This document shows, in pieces, positions 24,658-34,562 of a stretch of 64,000 nt of DNA. The notes beneath the pieces were generated by a model that made no database searches, had not been told where the DNA came from, and worked only from the letters and a program-made list of their open reading frames with translations. This stretch comes from Bacillota bacterium (GTDB lineage Bacteria > Bacillota > Clostridia > Christensenellales > Aristaeellaceae), in assembly GCA_023398575.1 (NCBI GenBank), contig JAEWSC010000095.1:62001-126000 (forward strand), in the 5' to 3' direction. The first letter of the stretch is position 1, and each line of letters opens with the position of its first letter. The position numbers and the translations under genes were made by a program.

Positions 24658-25725
24658 ATGAAAAAGGGACTCGCGCTTCTTTTGGCATTGGTTCTTTCTT
24701 TGGGCGCGGTTGTGACCGCACTGGCAGAAGGCACCTACGAAATCGCAATGGTTACTGACATCGGCACCATTGACGACAAATCCTTCAACCAAGGTACTTG
24801 GGAAGGCATCGTAGCTTATGGCGATGTCAATGGCAAGCCCTATATCTACTTTCAGCCCACCGAGCAATCTACCAATGCGTACCTGGATGAAATCGACAAG
24901 GCTGTGAAAGCCGGCGCCAAGGTTATTGTAACCCCCGGCTTCTTGTTTGAAGAGCCCATCTTCATCGCCCAGAGCAAGTACCCCGATGTGAGCTTTGTGC
25001 TCATCGACGGTGTGCCTCACGATGCGGCCTATGCTGAATTCCGCACCGACAAAAATACCGTTGGCATTCTCTTCGCCGAGGAGCAGGCGGGCTATCTGGC
25101 CGGCTACGCTGCGGTGAAGGACGGCTACACCAAGCTGGGCTTCATGGGCGGCATGGCGGTTCCTGCCGTGGTCCGTTTCGGTTACGGCTTTGTGCAGGGC
25201 GCGGAAGCTGCTGCTGTGGAACTGGGCATCACCGGCCTGACCCTCAACTATCACTATACCGGCGACTTCAAGGCCACCCCCGAAGTGCAGACACTGGCCG
25301 CTTCCTGGTATAATGACGGCGCGGAAGTCATCTTCGCTTGCGGCGGTGCTGTTGGCAACTCTGTAATGGCCGCTGCTGAAGCGACCGAAAAGGGCAAGGT
25401 TATCGGCGTTGACGTAGATCAGAGCGCCGAATCCGAACGCGTACTCACCTCTGCTACCAAGGGCTTGGGCGCTGCTGTGCAGCAGGCGCTGGCTGCTTTC
25501 TATGCGAACGAATTCCCCGGCACACAGACACTGGTTCTGGGCGCGGACAAGGACGGCGTGGGCCTGCCCATGGCCAATTCCAGGTTCGAAAAGTTCACCC
25601 AGGAAGAGTATGACGCTTTGTATGCCAAGCTGGCTGCCGGCGAAATCACCCTCAAGAAGGACACCGATGCCGCTACCGCTGCCGAACTGGGCACCACGGC
25701 CGTTACCGTTTCCATTATTGAATAA
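24658..25725 (+). CDS. BMP family nucleoside-binding protein
   Basis: A 355-residue extracytoplasmic binding protein of the basic membrane protein (BmpA/PnrA/TmpC) family. The mature start EIAMVTDIGTIDDKSFNQGT is the family signature, with VIVTPGF and later GVDVDQS, where the Asp is in the ribose pocket. The signal peptide MKKGLALLLALVLSLGAVVT ends near ALA-EG and has no lipobox cysteine. The ATG at 24658 is chosen from AAGGAGG 9 nt upstream. It is the first gene of a four-gene importer operon, so the likely substrate is purine or other nucleosides. Confidence 0.93.
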   Translation: MKKGLALLLALVLSLGAVVTALAEGTYEIAMVTDIGTIDDKSFNQGTWEGIVAYGDVNGKPYIYFQPTEQSTNAYLDEIDKAVKAGAKVIVTPGFLFEEPIFIAQSKYPDVSFVLIDGVPHDAAYAEFRTDKNTVGILFAEEQAGYLAGYAAVKDGYTKLGFMGGMAVPAVVRFGYGFVQGAEAAAVELGITGLTLNYHYTGDFKATPEVQTLAASWYNDGAEVIFACGGAVGNSVMAAAEATEKGKVIGVDVDQSAESERVLTSATKGLGAAVQQALAAFYANEFPGTQTLVLGADKDGVGLPMANSRFEKFTQEEYDALYAKLAAGEITLKKDTDAATAAELGTTAVTVSIIE

Positions 25726-25751
25726 TCTCTAGCCACATCAGACCATCAGTG

Positions 25752-25783
25752 GGGCAGGCAGAAAAAACTGCCTGCCCTGTTTT
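25752..25783 (+). terminator. Attenuator hairpin between SBP and ATPase genes
   Basis: A perfect 10-bp stem GGGCAGGCAG / CTGCCTGCCC with an A6 loop is followed by TGTTTT. It lies between the BMP and ATPase genes, so partial termination would favour binding-protein expression, as at oppA. Confidence 0.75.
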
Positions 25784-25815
25784 CACGAGTCTACACAGAC
25801 CAAAGGAGTGGCGCA

Positions 25816-27342
25816 ATGAATTACGTCATTGAGATGCTGCACATCACGAAGGAGTTTCCGGGTATCCGTGCCAACGATGATGTGAGCCTGCAGTTAGCCA
25901 AAGGAGAAATCCACGCGCTGTTGGGCGAAAACGGCGCGGGCAAGTCCACGCTGATGAGCGTGCTTTTTGGTCTGTATCAGCCCGAAAAAGGCACCATACT
26001 CAAAAATGGCAAGCAGGTGCATATCGATAATCCCAATGATGCCAACGCCCTTGGCATCGGCATGGTGCATCAGCACTTTAAGCTGGTTCACAACTTTACG
26101 GTGCTGGAGAATATTGTCATGGGGGTAGAGACTACCCGCCATGGTGTTTTGCGCATGGAAGAAGCCAGGAAAAAGGTCATTGCCCTTTCCAAGCAATACG
26201 GCTTGATGGTAGACCCAGACGCAAAGATTTCTGACATCACAGTTGGCATGCAGCAGCGGGTAGAGATACTAAAAATGCTCTATCGCGACAATGAAGTACT
26301 GATTTTTGACGAACCTACCGCCGTGCTCACGCCTCAAGAAATTCATGAACTGATGAAGATCATGCGCGGGTTGAAGGAAGAGGGTAAATCCATCCTCTTT
26401 ATTACCCATAAGCTCAATGAGATCATGGAGGCAGCAGACCGCTGCACGGTTTTGCGAAAAGGGCGGTATGTAGGTACTGTTGACGTTAAGGATGTAACCG
26501 CTGAGCAGTTGGCGGAAATGATGGTTGGCCGCAAGGTCAGCTTTGTGGTGGAGAAGCAACCGGCGAGGCCCACAGAGCCTGCCTTGACAGTACAAAATTT
26601 GACGGTGTTTGGTCACCAGCAGGGCAAAAGGTTGGTAAACAACGTTTCATTTACTGTACGCCGAGGTGAGATTGTTTGTGTAGCGGGTATCGACGGCAAT
26701 GGACAGAGTGAACTGGTATACGCGCTTACCGGCCTTATGCGCCCCGATGAGGGAAAGGTGTTTCTCAAGCAAAGGGACATCACTCACGACTCTATCCGCC
26801 TGCGCAACGACCTGGGGCTAAGCCACATTCCTGAGGATAGGCATAAGCATGGGCTGGTGTTGGATTATTCGCTTGGGGAAAATCTGGTGCTTAAAAGCTA
26901 TCACAAGCCCGCTTTCCAAAAGAGGGGATTTTTGCGCTTTGGCGAAATCGACCGCCACGCTCGGGAACTGATTGAAAAATTTGACATCCGTTCGGGCCAG
27001 GGTGTGGTTACTACCGCCCGCAGCATGTCTGGCGGCAACCAGCAAAAGGCTATCGTCGCAAGGGAAATCAGTCTTTCTCCCGATCTGCTCATCGCGGTGC
27101 AGCCTACCAGAGGCTTGGATGTAGGCGCGATTGAATACATCCATCGCCAGCTCATTGAGCAGCGGGATGCAGGCCGTGCCGTTTTGATGGTGTCCCTGGA
27201 ACTGGACGAGGTAATGAACGTCTCTGACCGCATCTTGGTGATGTACGAAGGGGAGATTGTAGCTGATCTTTCCGCCCAGGATGTTACAGAGCAGGAGCTT
27301 GGGCTTTACATGGCTGGCTCCAGAAGGAGTGAAGTGGTATGA
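25816..27342 (+). CDS. Nucleoside ABC transporter ATPase (double domain)
   Basis: A 508-residue fusion of two ABC domains of the simple-sugar/nucleoside (RbsA/YufO) type. Domain 1 has Walker A GENGAGKS (about 36-43) and Walker B VLIFDEP, and its signature region reads ITVGMQQRVEI. Domain 2 has a degenerate Walker A (GIDGNGQS), signature MSGGNQQK and LLIAVQPTRGLDVGA in place of a full Walker B Glu. This asymmetry is normal for the family. It energises the two permeases downstream; its end overlaps the first permease by 4 nt. Confidence 0.95.
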   Translation: MNYVIEMLHITKEFPGIRANDDVSLQLAKGEIHALLGENGAGKSTLMSVLFGLYQPEKGTILKNGKQVHIDNPNDANALGIGMVHQHFKLVHNFTVLENIVMGVETTRHGVLRMEEARKKVIALSKQYGLMVDPDAKISDITVGMQQRVEILKMLYRDNEVLIFDEPTAVLTPQEIHELMKIMRGLKEEGKSILFITHKLNEIMEAADRCTVLRKGRYVGTVDVKDVTAEQLAEMMVGRKVSFVVEKQPARPTEPALTVQNLTVFGHQQGKRLVNNVSFTVRRGEIVCVAGIDGNGQSELVYALTGLMRPDEGKVFLKQRDITHDSIRLRNDLGLSHIPEDRHKHGLVLDYSLGENLVLKSYHKPAFQKRGFLRFGEIDRHARELIEKFDIRSGQGVVTTARSMSGGNQQKAIVAREISLSPDLLIAVQPTRGLDVGAIEYIHRQLIEQRDAGRAVLMVSLELDEVMNVSDRILVMYEGEIVADLSAQDVTEQELGLYMAGSRRSEVV

Positions 27343-28535
27343 AACAGACCGGTTTTCGGCTGAAGGGGTCCTTAAGCTTCGCTTCTTCCCTGATTGCCAT
27401 TCTGGTAGGCCTGGCAGCGGGACTTGTGATTCTTTTTATCAGCAATCCCCAAAATGCGGTGCAGGGTCTGGGTGTCATCTTAGCCGGGGGATTCAATAAC
27501 GGCATGAAGGGCATTGGCGAGGTGCTCTATTACGCCACACCCATTATCGTCACTGGGCTTTCCGTAGGCTTTGCCTTCAAGACAGGCCTTTTCAACATCG
27601 GCGTTGTGGGGCAATTGATGGTAGGCGGCTTTGTGGCGGTGGTCGTAGGCGTTGCTGGCGATTTCTTTGGCCCCGCGCAATGGTTGGTGGCCCTGGTCAT
27701 GGGTATGCTGGCCGGTGCCGTATGGGGTATGATACCTGGATTATTCAAGGCTCTGCTGAACGTAAACGAAGTCATTTCTTCCATAATGATGAACTATATA
27801 GGCATGTATGGTATCAACTATCTGATTAAGAACTTGATGTATCAAGACGCGGCCAGCGGCAGGAATGTGCTGTTGGTCTATGACAAAATGAGAAACCTCA
27901 CAGTCAACGTAGATCCATCTGCGGTGATTCCCACTTGGGGGCTGACAGACATCTTCTACACCATGGTTGGCAATTACAAGGATAATTCCAGCATTAACGG
28001 AGGTATTCTGATTGCAATTTTCCTGGCCATTGTGATGTATGTGGTGCTGAACCGCACCACCTTTGGTTATGAACTGAAAGCCTGTGGTCATAACCGCAAT
28101 GCCAGCCGTTATGCCGGCATCAATGAAAAGCGTTCCATCGTGCTTTCTATGGTGATTGCTGGGGCTTTGGCCGGGGCTGCAGGTGGACTGATGTACCTGG
28201 CTCCACCTCAAGGGCTACATATGCGTGTGGAGGAGATATTGGCTGTCCAGGGCTTCAACGGCATTCCGGTGGCGCTTTTGGGTCTTTCTAATCCTATCGG
28301 CATTGTTTTTTCCGGCTTATTTGTAGCTTATATCACCGTCGGCGGCTCCTTCCTGCAAAGCTTGAAATATATGAAGGAGATAATTGACATTATTATTGGC
28401 ACCATTATTTACTTCAGTGCGTTTTCGCTGTTTGTCAAAGATATGCTGGGCCGCCTGTCCGGGCGGCATAAACGCCGGGAAAGTGCCAAGGCTGCCGGAG
28501 AAAACGGCAACCTGAATGAAGGGGGGCAGGCGTAA
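27339..28535 (+). CDS. Nucleoside ABC transporter permease 1
   Basis: A 398-residue permease of the BPD_transp_2 (YufP-like) family with about ten TMs. Characteristic stretches are FKTGLFNIGVVGQLMVGGF, NEVISSIMMNYIG and the coupling-loop region KACGHNRNASRYAGI, followed by the final TMs near GFNGIPVALLGLSNPIGIV. It pairs with the next gene to form the membrane channel. ATGA overlap with the ATPase gene; the second permease starts 1 nt after its stop. Confidence 0.93.
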   Translation: MKQTGFRLKGSLSFASSLIAILVGLAAGLVILFISNPQNAVQGLGVILAGGFNNGMKGIGEVLYYATPIIVTGLSVGFAFKTGLFNIGVVGQLMVGGFVAVVVGVAGDFFGPAQWLVALVMGMLAGAVWGMIPGLFKALLNVNEVISSIMMNYIGMYGINYLIKNLMYQDAASGRNVLLVYDKMRNLTVNVDPSAVIPTWGLTDIFYTMVGNYKDNSSINGGILIAIFLAIVMYVVLNRTTFGYELKACGHNRNASRYAGINEKRSIVLSMVIAGALAGAAGGLMYLAPPQGLHMRVEEILAVQGFNGIPVALLGLSNPIGIVFSGLFVAYITVGGSFLQSLKYMKEIIDIIIGTIIYFSAFSLFVKDMLGRLSGRHKRRESAKAAGENGNLNEGGQA

Positions 28536-28536
28536 C

Positions 28537-29496
28537 ATGGAGCCTATCTTTTTCCTGGTGCAGCAGATGATGTTCTTTTCTATTCCTCTTCTGGTGGTGG
28601 CATTGGGTGGTATGTTTTCTGAGCGCAGCGGTGTCGTAAATATCGCCCTGGAGGGCATCATGGTAATGGGGGCATTCACCAGTATCTTTTTTATGAACAA
28701 GATGCAGGCGATGATGAGTGGACAAGGCCTTTTGCTGTTGGCTATCGTGGTTGCGGCTGGGTCCGGGCTTGTGTTTTCCCTGCTCCATGCCTATGCGGCG
28801 GTAAACCTCAAAGCGGATCAGACCATCAGTGGCACGGCGCTTAACATGTTTGCACCTGCCATTGCTATCTATGCCGCCCGGATGCTACAGGACAATGGTG
28901 TGCAACAGGTGCAGTTTACAAACACCTTCCGCATTCAAAAGGTGCCATTTTTGGGTGATATCCCGGTGCTTGGGCCGCTTTTGTTTCAGAATACGTACAT
29001 TACCACCTATCTTGGGCTTGCGATACTCATAGCGGCTGCATTTGCACTTTACAAGACGAAGTTTGGTTTGCGGCTTAGGGCTTGTGGTGAGCATCCCCAG
29101 GCGGCGGACAGTGTAGGTGTGAATGTTTACCGCATCCGCTATGCCGGTGTCATGATTTCAGGTGCGCTGGCTGGCTTGGGCGGGCTGATTTTTGTGGTGC
29201 CTACCTCCACCAATTTTAATGCAACAGTGTCCGGCTATGGCTTCCTGGCGTTGGCGGTGTTGATCTTCGGACAATGGAAGCCCATGCGCATCTTTATGGC
29301 GGCGTTGTTTTTCGGATTGATGAAGACCATTGCCTCGGCCTATTCAGGAATTCCTTTCCTCAAGGATTTGCGCATTCCCAGCGACATCTATAAAATGATC
29401 CCCTTTATCGCAACGCTCATCGTGCTTGCCTTCAGCAGCAGAAATTCTCAAGCGCCAAGGGCGGCGGGTGTGCCCTATGATAAGGGCGGAAGATAA
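28537..29496 (+). CDS. Nucleoside ABC transporter permease 2
   Basis: A 319-residue YufQ-like permease of the same fold, with the family N terminus GGMFSERSGVVNIALEGIMV, GTALNMFAPAIAIY and the coupling loop RACGEHPQAADSVGVNVYRIR. The ATG at 28537 follows AAGGGGGG. It is the last gene of the operon; a strong hairpin lies 12 nt downstream. Confidence 0.93.
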   Translation: MEPIFFLVQQMMFFSIPLLVVALGGMFSERSGVVNIALEGIMVMGAFTSIFFMNKMQAMMSGQGLLLLAIVVAAGSGLVFSLLHAYAAVNLKADQTISGTALNMFAPAIAIYAARMLQDNGVQQVQFTNTFRIQKVPFLGDIPVLGPLLFQNTYITTYLGLAILIAAAFALYKTKFGLRLRACGEHPQAADSVGVNVYRIRYAGVMISGALAGLGGLIFVVPTSTNFNATVSGYGFLALAVLIFGQWKPMRIFMAALFFGLMKTIASAYSGIPFLKDLRIPSDIYKMIPFIATLIVLAFSSRNSQAPRAAGVPYDKGGR

Positions 29497-29507
29497 TTTC
29501 ATTCGTT

Positions 29508-29542
29508 GAAACTAGCCAGACGCTTAGTGTCTGGCTAGTTTC
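29508..29542. terminator. Strong hairpin after the nucleoside operon (no T-tract)
   Basis: A perfect 14-bp inverted repeat GAAACTAGCCAGAC / GTCTGGCTAGTTTC with a 7-nt loop. No T-run follows on either strand, so it may act as an RNA 3'-end stabiliser or a Rho-type stop rather than a textbook terminator. Confidence 0.55.
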
Positions 29543-29654
29543 AAGTGAGGGGCATTGCTCTGTGATTGCTCCTTATGATATGCAGGAGTTGAGGTGCAGG
29601 AATCGGGTTCCTCAATATCTTGTGTTTTTTTTTGCATTTCCAGCAGATTTGCCA

Positions 29655-29683
29655 TTGACGTAAGGCCGCTGGGCTTGTACAAT
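29655..29683 (+). promoter_or_regulatory. Promoter of pyrG
   Basis: TTGACG (29655-29660), a 17-nt spacer and TACAAT (29678-29683). The short leader to the TTG start at 29727 has no obvious attenuator. Confidence 0.7.
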
Positions 29684-29726
29684 GGAGCATGGTTTTTTTC
29701 GGGAACAGCGGAAGGGAGGATGCGGT

Positions 29727-31340
29727 TTGAACACGAAATTTATCTTCGTAACCGGCGGAGTGGTCTCTTCCCTGGGGAAGGGGATCACCGCGGCATCCCT
29801 GGGGCGGCTCCTCAAATGCCGGGGCCTGAAGGTATCAATTCAGAAATTTGATCCCTACATCAATGTGGATCCTGGCACGATGAACCCTTACCAGCATGGT
29901 GAGGTGTTCGTAACTGACGACGGCGCAGAAACCGACCTGGACTTGGGCCACTACGAGCGCTTTATTGACGAAAGCCTCACCCAGGCTGCAAATGTCACCT
30001 CCGGCCGCGTATACAAGACGGTTATCGACCGGGAGCGCCGCGGCGAGTACCTGGGCGCGACCATTCAAGTAATTCCCCACATTACCAATGAAATCAAGAA
30101 GAATATTCTTGCCATCTCCCGCACGCAGAACCCGCCGGATGTAGTGATCACCGAAGTCGGCGGCACGGTGGGTGATATTGAGAGCCAGCCCTTTTTGGAG
30201 GCCATCCGCCAGATGCGCGCCGAGGTGGGCCGGGAGAATTGCTTGTACATTCATGTAACGTTGGTACCGTTTTTGAGTGCAGCAGGCGAACTAAAAACGA
30301 AGCCTACCCAGCACAGTGTCAAGGAGCTTGGTGCCATTGGTATCTCGCCGGATGTGCTGGTCTGCCGCAGTGAGCATCCCATCCCCCATGACCTGCGGGT
30401 AAAGCTCAGTCTGTTCTGCAACCTGCCGGTAGACAGGGTGTTCCAAAACCTGAACGCACGCACGATTTATGAAGTGCCGCTGATGCTGCACGCCGAAGGC
30501 ATGGACCAAAAGGTGTGCCAGATTCTTGGTATTCCCGAAGGCGAATGCGACTTGACGGAATGGCGTGCCATGGTGGAGCGCCAATTGTCCAGCCAAAAAA
30601 CCACGACCATTGCTTTGGTGGGCAAGTATGTAGAGCTGCCGGACGCCTATTTAAGCGTGGTGGAAGCCTTGACCCACGGCGGTATACATCATCATGCCAA
30701 GGTAAAGATTGACTGGATCCCTGCGGAAGAGGTAACCCAGGAGAATGTTGCTGACCGGTTAAGCAAGGCCGATGGCATTCTGGTGCCCGGCGGCTTCGGT
30801 TCCCGCGGGTTGGAAGGCAAAATGGTGGCAGTCCGCTATGCCCGGGAAAAGAAGATACCCTTCTTTGGCCTGTGCCTTGGCTTGCAAATGGCGGTGATTG
30901 AATTTGCGCGCAATGTGCTGGAAATGCGGGGGGCAAATACAACAGAAACAGACCCGCATACCACTTATCCTGTCATTGACCTGATGCCCGATCAAAATCT
31001 GCAGGATTTGGGTGGAACCATGCGCTTGGGCAAATACCGCTGCGAGCTGGCCCAGGGCTCTTTCAGCCGCGCGGCCTATGATACCCAGGAAATTTGGGAA
31101 CGTCACCGCCACCGCTACGAATTCAACAATGATTATCTGGAGCGGTTTGAAGCGGCCGGTATGCGCGCAGCAGGCCGCAACCCGGAGCGGAATTTGGTGG
31201 AGATCGTAGAGCTTGCGGATCATCCCTGGTTTGTGGGCGTGCAATTCCATCCGGAATTGAAGAGCCGGCCCAATCGGCCCCATCCTCTATTCCGCGATTT
31301 TGTAGGTGCGGCGTTGAAAGTAGCAGAAGCGAAGAAGTAA
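29727..31340 (+). CDS. pyrG: CTP synthase
   Basis: A 537-residue enzyme converting UTP to CTP with glutamine and ATP. The amidoligase domain (about 1-265) begins [18 protein letters not shown] and contains the P-loop and [15 protein letters not shown]; the class I glutaminase domain has the nucleophile Cys in FGLCLGLQ and a His-Pro-Glu triad end in VQFHPEL. The start is taken as TTG 29727: AGGGAGG lies 7 nt upstream and homology begins there. An ATG at 29720 is out of frame. Monocistronic, ending at a bidirectional terminator. Confidence 0.96.
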   Translation: MNTKFIFVTGGVVSSLGKGITAASLGRLLKCRGLKVSIQKFDPYINVDPGTMNPYQHGEVFVTDDGAETDLDLGHYERFIDESLTQAANVTSGRVYKTVIDRERRGEYLGATIQVIPHITNEIKKNILAISRTQNPPDVVITEVGGTVGDIESQPFLEAIRQMRAEVGRENCLYIHVTLVPFLSAAGELKTKPTQHSVKELGAIGISPDVLVCRSEHPIPHDLRVKLSLFCNLPVDRVFQNLNARTIYEVPLMLHAEGMDQKVCQILGIPEGECDLTEWRAMVERQLSSQKTTTIALVGKYVELPDAYLSVVEALTHGGIHHHAKVKIDWIPAEEVTQENVADRLSKADGILVPGGFGSRGLEGKMVAVRYAREKKIPFFGLCLGLQMAVIEFARNVLEMRGANTTETDPHTTYPVIDLMPDQNLQDLGGTMRLGKYRCELAQGSFSRAAYDTQEIWERHRHRYEFNNDYLERFEAAGMRAAGRNPERNLVEIVELADHPWFVGVQFHPELKSRPNRPHPLFRDFVGAALKVAEAKK

Positions 31341-31348
31341 ATATAGCA

Positions 31349-31378
31349 AAAAGCGGCGGGAAGATTCCTGCCGCTTTT
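31349..31378. terminator. Bidirectional terminator between pyrG and the amylase gene
   Basis: AAAAGCGGC...GCCGCTTTT stem extended by GGG/CCT, A- and T-tracts on either side, between two convergent genes. Confidence 0.85.
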
Positions 31379-31389
31379 ATCATGCGCCC

Positions 31390-33156
31390 CTATATCTCTT
31401 TGAAAATAATGTTCCCTTCCCCAGGCATCAAGCTTATGTGCAATGATCTGCCCGTAACTTGAAGCATTTGCCCGCTGATGCTGTCCAGCAAGCTTTCCTG
31501 CCCCACAAATGCATTGGGAAGGGGAAGCATGCTATCAATAGGGATATCAGTGGTGTTTAATATCACCAGCGCCTCCTGGTGTTGGTTTTTACGGAGGTAC
31601 GCATACAGACCCTCTGCACTTATATGCCAGGTGGTGAAGCTGCCTATCTTTAACGCATCACTGCTGTTGCGCAAGCGGATCAGACGCTTATAATGGTCCA
31701 ATAGTGAGTTTCCTTCTACCTTGTCCCAAGGCATGGGCCGGCGGCAATCAGGGTCACCCCCGCCGGATAAGCCCAGTTCATCGCCATAGTAGATAATGGG
31801 CACCCCGGGATGTGTCATTTGAAAAAAGGAAGCCGCCCGCAGCCTGCTTTCATTTTCTCCGGCCCGTGTGATAAACCTGGGTGTGTCATGGCTGCCTAAA
31901 AAATTCCATAGCACCTCCTGCACAAGGTGCGGATATAGAGCCATGGCTCGATTAACGCGATGGTCGAATTCTGCAAGGCTGATTTTTCCTTCTCCAAAGT
32001 ACATCCAAATCGCCCGGGAAAGTACATAATGCATGGTACTGTCAAACATGTCGCCTTGAGTGACCCACTGGCGGGAATCATCCCAGCATTCAGCTATCAA
32101 AACGCAATCAGGATTTTCATCCAGCATTTTCTTGCGGAACTGGCGCCAGAAATCTGGCCATACCTCAGGGGAAACATCCAGCCGCCATCCATCTACATGG
32201 GCCTGTCTGAGCCAATAGCGGCCTACCTGAATAAAATAGGCGGCAGCAGAGTCGTTTCTCAAGTTCAACTTTGGCATATCCGGCGTGTGGGCAAAGGTGG
32301 CATACCCACAGGCATATTTTTGCTTATCAAAAAAGAACCAGTCGTAATACTCACTGTCCGGCCCTTTTTCACGGGCTTGGACAAATGGCGCAAACTGTGT
32401 GCCTGCATGGTTGAATACGCCATCGAGCACAATGCGTATCCCCGCCGCGTGCAGTTCATCTGAAAGTGCCCGCAACTCCTTTAGTGAACCCAATAATGGG
32501 TCCACTTGAAAGTAATCAAAGGTATTGTACCGGTGGGAGGTATTGCTCAAGAAGATGGGGGTCATATATACAATGCCTACCCCCAGATCCTTTAAATAAG
32601 GCACAGCCTGACGGATACCCTTTATGTTTCCGCCAAAGCGGAACTCGTTGGCATAGCGGGGAGAGTTCCACGGTTCCACCGGCTCCATCGTACTGCTTTG
32701 CTCAGCCGCCCTGCAAAACCGGTCAGGGAAGATCTGATACCCTACGCCACCCCTGGCCCAAAGCGGTTTCTCCACCTCCGCATAGGCATGGGCGAAGGGG
32801 AAGCACACCATTTCATCAGGGCGTTTGGCTTGCACAGGATAAATGCCATCTTGATCCAATAGGAATGTAAGCTGTTCCTGAATCAAGCAAAATGCATAGT
32901 GGATACGTGGATCACTGGGGGTAAATATGCATTCGTACCAATCGTGGTTTTCATCCTGCCACATCCTTGACATCGTCAGCTTTTGTGCTCTTGACATGGA
33001 TGCGCCGTTGCCATACATATCGGCCGCCCATAGCTGAACCTCCTGCCAGTCATCCCGGCCGGTCCGAAGACGGATGCACACACGGCCATCGGATAGCGCA
33101 TGGCGGTATTCCAGCCAGGGCTGATGATATATGGCCCCAAGATTGATGCTGCGCAT
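31390..33156 (-). CDS. GH13 alpha-glucan hydrolase (neopullulanase/cyclomaltodextrinase type)
   Basis: A 588-residue enzyme with an N-terminal CBM34-like domain (about 1-125) and a GH13 barrel starting at GVGYQIFPDRF. All four GH13 motifs are intact: DGVFNH (245-250), GWRLDV with nucleophile D327, AECWD with acid/base E356, and GSHDTPR with D424. There is no signal peptide, so it should act on imported maltodextrins or cyclodextrins in the cytosol. The ATG at 33156 has AAGGAGG upstream. It is preceded by a strong promoter and a 23-bp palindrome at the transcription start. Confidence 0.92.
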   Translation of the reverse strand: MRSINLGAIYHQPWLEYRHALSDGRVCIRLRTGRDDWQEVQLWAADMYGNGASMSRAQKLTMSRMWQDENHDWYECIFTPSDPRIHYAFCLIQEQLTFLLDQDGIYPVQAKRPDEMVCFPFAHAYAEVEKPLWARGGVGYQIFPDRFCRAAEQSSTMEPVEPWNSPRYANEFRFGGNIKGIRQAVPYLKDLGVGIVYMTPIFLSNTSHRYNTFDYFQVDPLLGSLKELRALSDELHAAGIRIVLDGVFNHAGTQFAPFVQAREKGPDSEYYDWFFFDKQKYACGYATFAHTPDMPKLNLRNDSAAAYFIQVGRYWLRQAHVDGWRLDVSPEVWPDFWRQFRKKMLDENPDCVLIAECWDDSRQWVTQGDMFDSTMHYVLSRAIWMYFGEGKISLAEFDHRVNRAMALYPHLVQEVLWNFLGSHDTPRFITRAGENESRLRAASFFQMTHPGVPIIYYGDELGLSGGGDPDCRRPMPWDKVEGNSLLDHYKRLIRLRNSSDALKIGSFTTWHISAEGLYAYLRKNQHQEALVILNTTDIPIDSMLPLPNAFVGQESLLDSISGQMLQVTGRSLHISLMPGEGNIIFKEI

Positions 33157-33186
33157 GTATTCCCTCCTTAAGCTGGTTTGCTGCAG

Positions 33187-33209
33187 AAACAATTGCGATG
33201 CAATCGTTT
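33187..33209 (-). promoter_or_regulatory. Palindromic operator at the amylase transcription start
   Basis: AAACAATTGC-GAT-GCAATCGTTT is a 10-bp dyad with one mismatch. It begins 7 nt downstream of the -10 box (33216-33221), covering the predicted transcription start, so a bound repressor would block RNA polymerase. The form is typical of LacI-family sites. Confidence 0.6.
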
Positions 33210-33215
33210 GCGCGA

Positions 33216-33244
33216 AGTATAGCAGAGGAATTTCGTGTTGTCAA
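33216..33244 (-). promoter_or_regulatory. Promoter of the amylase gene
   Basis: On the minus strand TTGACA (33244-33239), a 17-nt spacer and TATACT (33221-33216). Confidence 0.75.
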
Positions 33245-33300
33245 GGCGGCATTCGGTGCGTGTACCTGCTGGTTCAACTGTATTTTCTTTGTTTCTCCTC

Positions 33301-33329
33301 TTGCAATTATTGCGCCAAGGCAGCATAAT
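33301..33329 (+). promoter_or_regulatory. Probable promoter of serC
   Basis: TTGCAA (33301-33306), a 17-nt spacer and CATAAT (33324-33329), about 98 nt upstream of serC. Confidence 0.5.
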
Positions 33330-33426
33330 ATGCCCATAGGTTCGAAAATCGCCCGCCGGGCCAAAATCGACCCACAAGGGAGTCAAAAGGATTTTACGTA
33401 AAATGGTAGTAGAGGGGAGCATTCAA

Positions 33427-34509
33427 ATGGAACGTGTGTACAATTTTTCTCCGGGGCCGGCAATGCTGCCGCTGCCTGTACTTCAAAAGGCGCAGCAGGA
33501 ATTGGTGATGTATGGCACATCTGGTATGTCCGTCATGGAAATGAGCCACCGCAGTAAAATGTATCTGGATATTTATGATGCAGCAGTTGCACTTTTGCGG
33601 GATCTGATGTCTATTCCTGACGCTTATGAGGTCTTGTTTTTGCAGGGTGGTGCAACCCAGCAGTTTTCGGCCGTGCCGTTGAACCTGATGACGGGCAGTA
33701 AGAAGGCAGATTATATCGACAGCGGCAACTTTGCCCACCTGGCCGCGGAGGAAGCCGCACGTTATGGCACAGTGAGCATTGCCGCGTCCAGCCGGGCAGA
33801 CAACTATACCTATGTACCGGATTTTGCTTGGGCGAAATTTGATCCACAGGCAGATTACTGCCACATTACCACCAACAACACGATTTACGGTACAAGGTTC
33901 ACTGATATCCCGGATACTGGCAGCGTGCCCTTGGTGGCGGACGCCAGCAGCAATATCTTAAGCGAAGTCATGGATATTACCAAATTTGGTGTCATGTATG
34001 CCGGGGCGCAAAAAAACATTGGACCCAGCGGTGTATGCGTTTTGATTGTCAAAAAAGAATTACTGGGCCGGGCGCATCCGCTTTGCCCCAAGCTGCTCAA
34101 TTGGGATGTGCAGGCAAAGAACGGCAGCATGTACAACACGCCTAACACCTATGGCATATATCTTGCCAAGCTGGGTTTTGAGTGGCTTAAAGACCTGGGC
34201 GGCGTGCCGGCCATTGAGAAAATAAATATTCATAAGGCGGCCATTCTCTACGATTATCTGGAAGAAGGCAGCCTATTTCATGCTACCGCGCAAAAAGAGT
34301 ACCGCAGCCTGATGAATGTTACCTTTGTTACCGGCAGTGAAGAATTGGACGATAAATTCGTCAAGGAAGCGGCGAAGAACGGACTTGTCAACCTGAAGGG
34401 ACACCGCTCTGTCGGCGGCATGCGGGCTAGCATATACAACGCCATGCCGGTAGAAGGCGTGCAAAAGCTGGTTGACTTTATGAAAAAATTCGAAGCTGAG
34501 AATCATTGA
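33427..34509 (+). CDS. serC: Phosphoserine aminotransferase
   Basis: A 360-residue PLP enzyme converting 3-phosphohydroxypyruvate and glutamate to phosphoserine. Family marks are YNFSPGPAMLPLPVLQKAQQ at the N terminus, MSVMEMSHRS, FLQGGATQQFSA, and the PLP lysine in YAGAQKNIGPSG. The ATG at 33427 follows GAGGGGAG at 7 nt. It is followed after 84 nt with two hairpins by serA; the two supply the first steps of serine synthesis. No phosphoserine phosphatase gene is nearby. Confidence 0.96.
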   Translation: MERVYNFSPGPAMLPLPVLQKAQQELVMYGTSGMSVMEMSHRSKMYLDIYDAAVALLRDLMSIPDAYEVLFLQGGATQQFSAVPLNLMTGSKKADYIDSGNFAHLAAEEAARYGTVSIAASSRADNYTYVPDFAWAKFDPQADYCHITTNNTIYGTRFTDIPDTGSVPLVADASSNILSEVMDITKFGVMYAGAQKNIGPSGVCVLIVKKELLGRAHPLCPKLLNWDVQAKNGSMYNTPNTYGIYLAKLGFEWLKDLGGVPAIEKINIHKAAILYDYLEEGSLFHATAQKEYRSLMNVTFVTGSEELDDKFVKEAAKNGLVNLKGHRSVGGMRASIYNAMPVEGVQKLVDFMKKFEAENH

Positions 34510-34511
34510 CG

Positions 34512-34562
34512 CTGGAGGGCGTGGCCCTCCAGGCCACCTGCCCAAGGGATACCATCCCTTGG
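34512..34562 (+). other. Two tandem perfect hairpins between serC and serA
   Basis: CTGGAGGGC-GTG-GCCCTCCAG (34512-34532) and CCAAGGGAT-ACC-ATCCCTTGG (34542-34562): two 9-bp stems with 3-nt loops, 9 nt apart, neither followed by a T-tract. They fill most of the serC-serA gap and could tune mRNA stability or serA translation. Confidence 0.6.
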
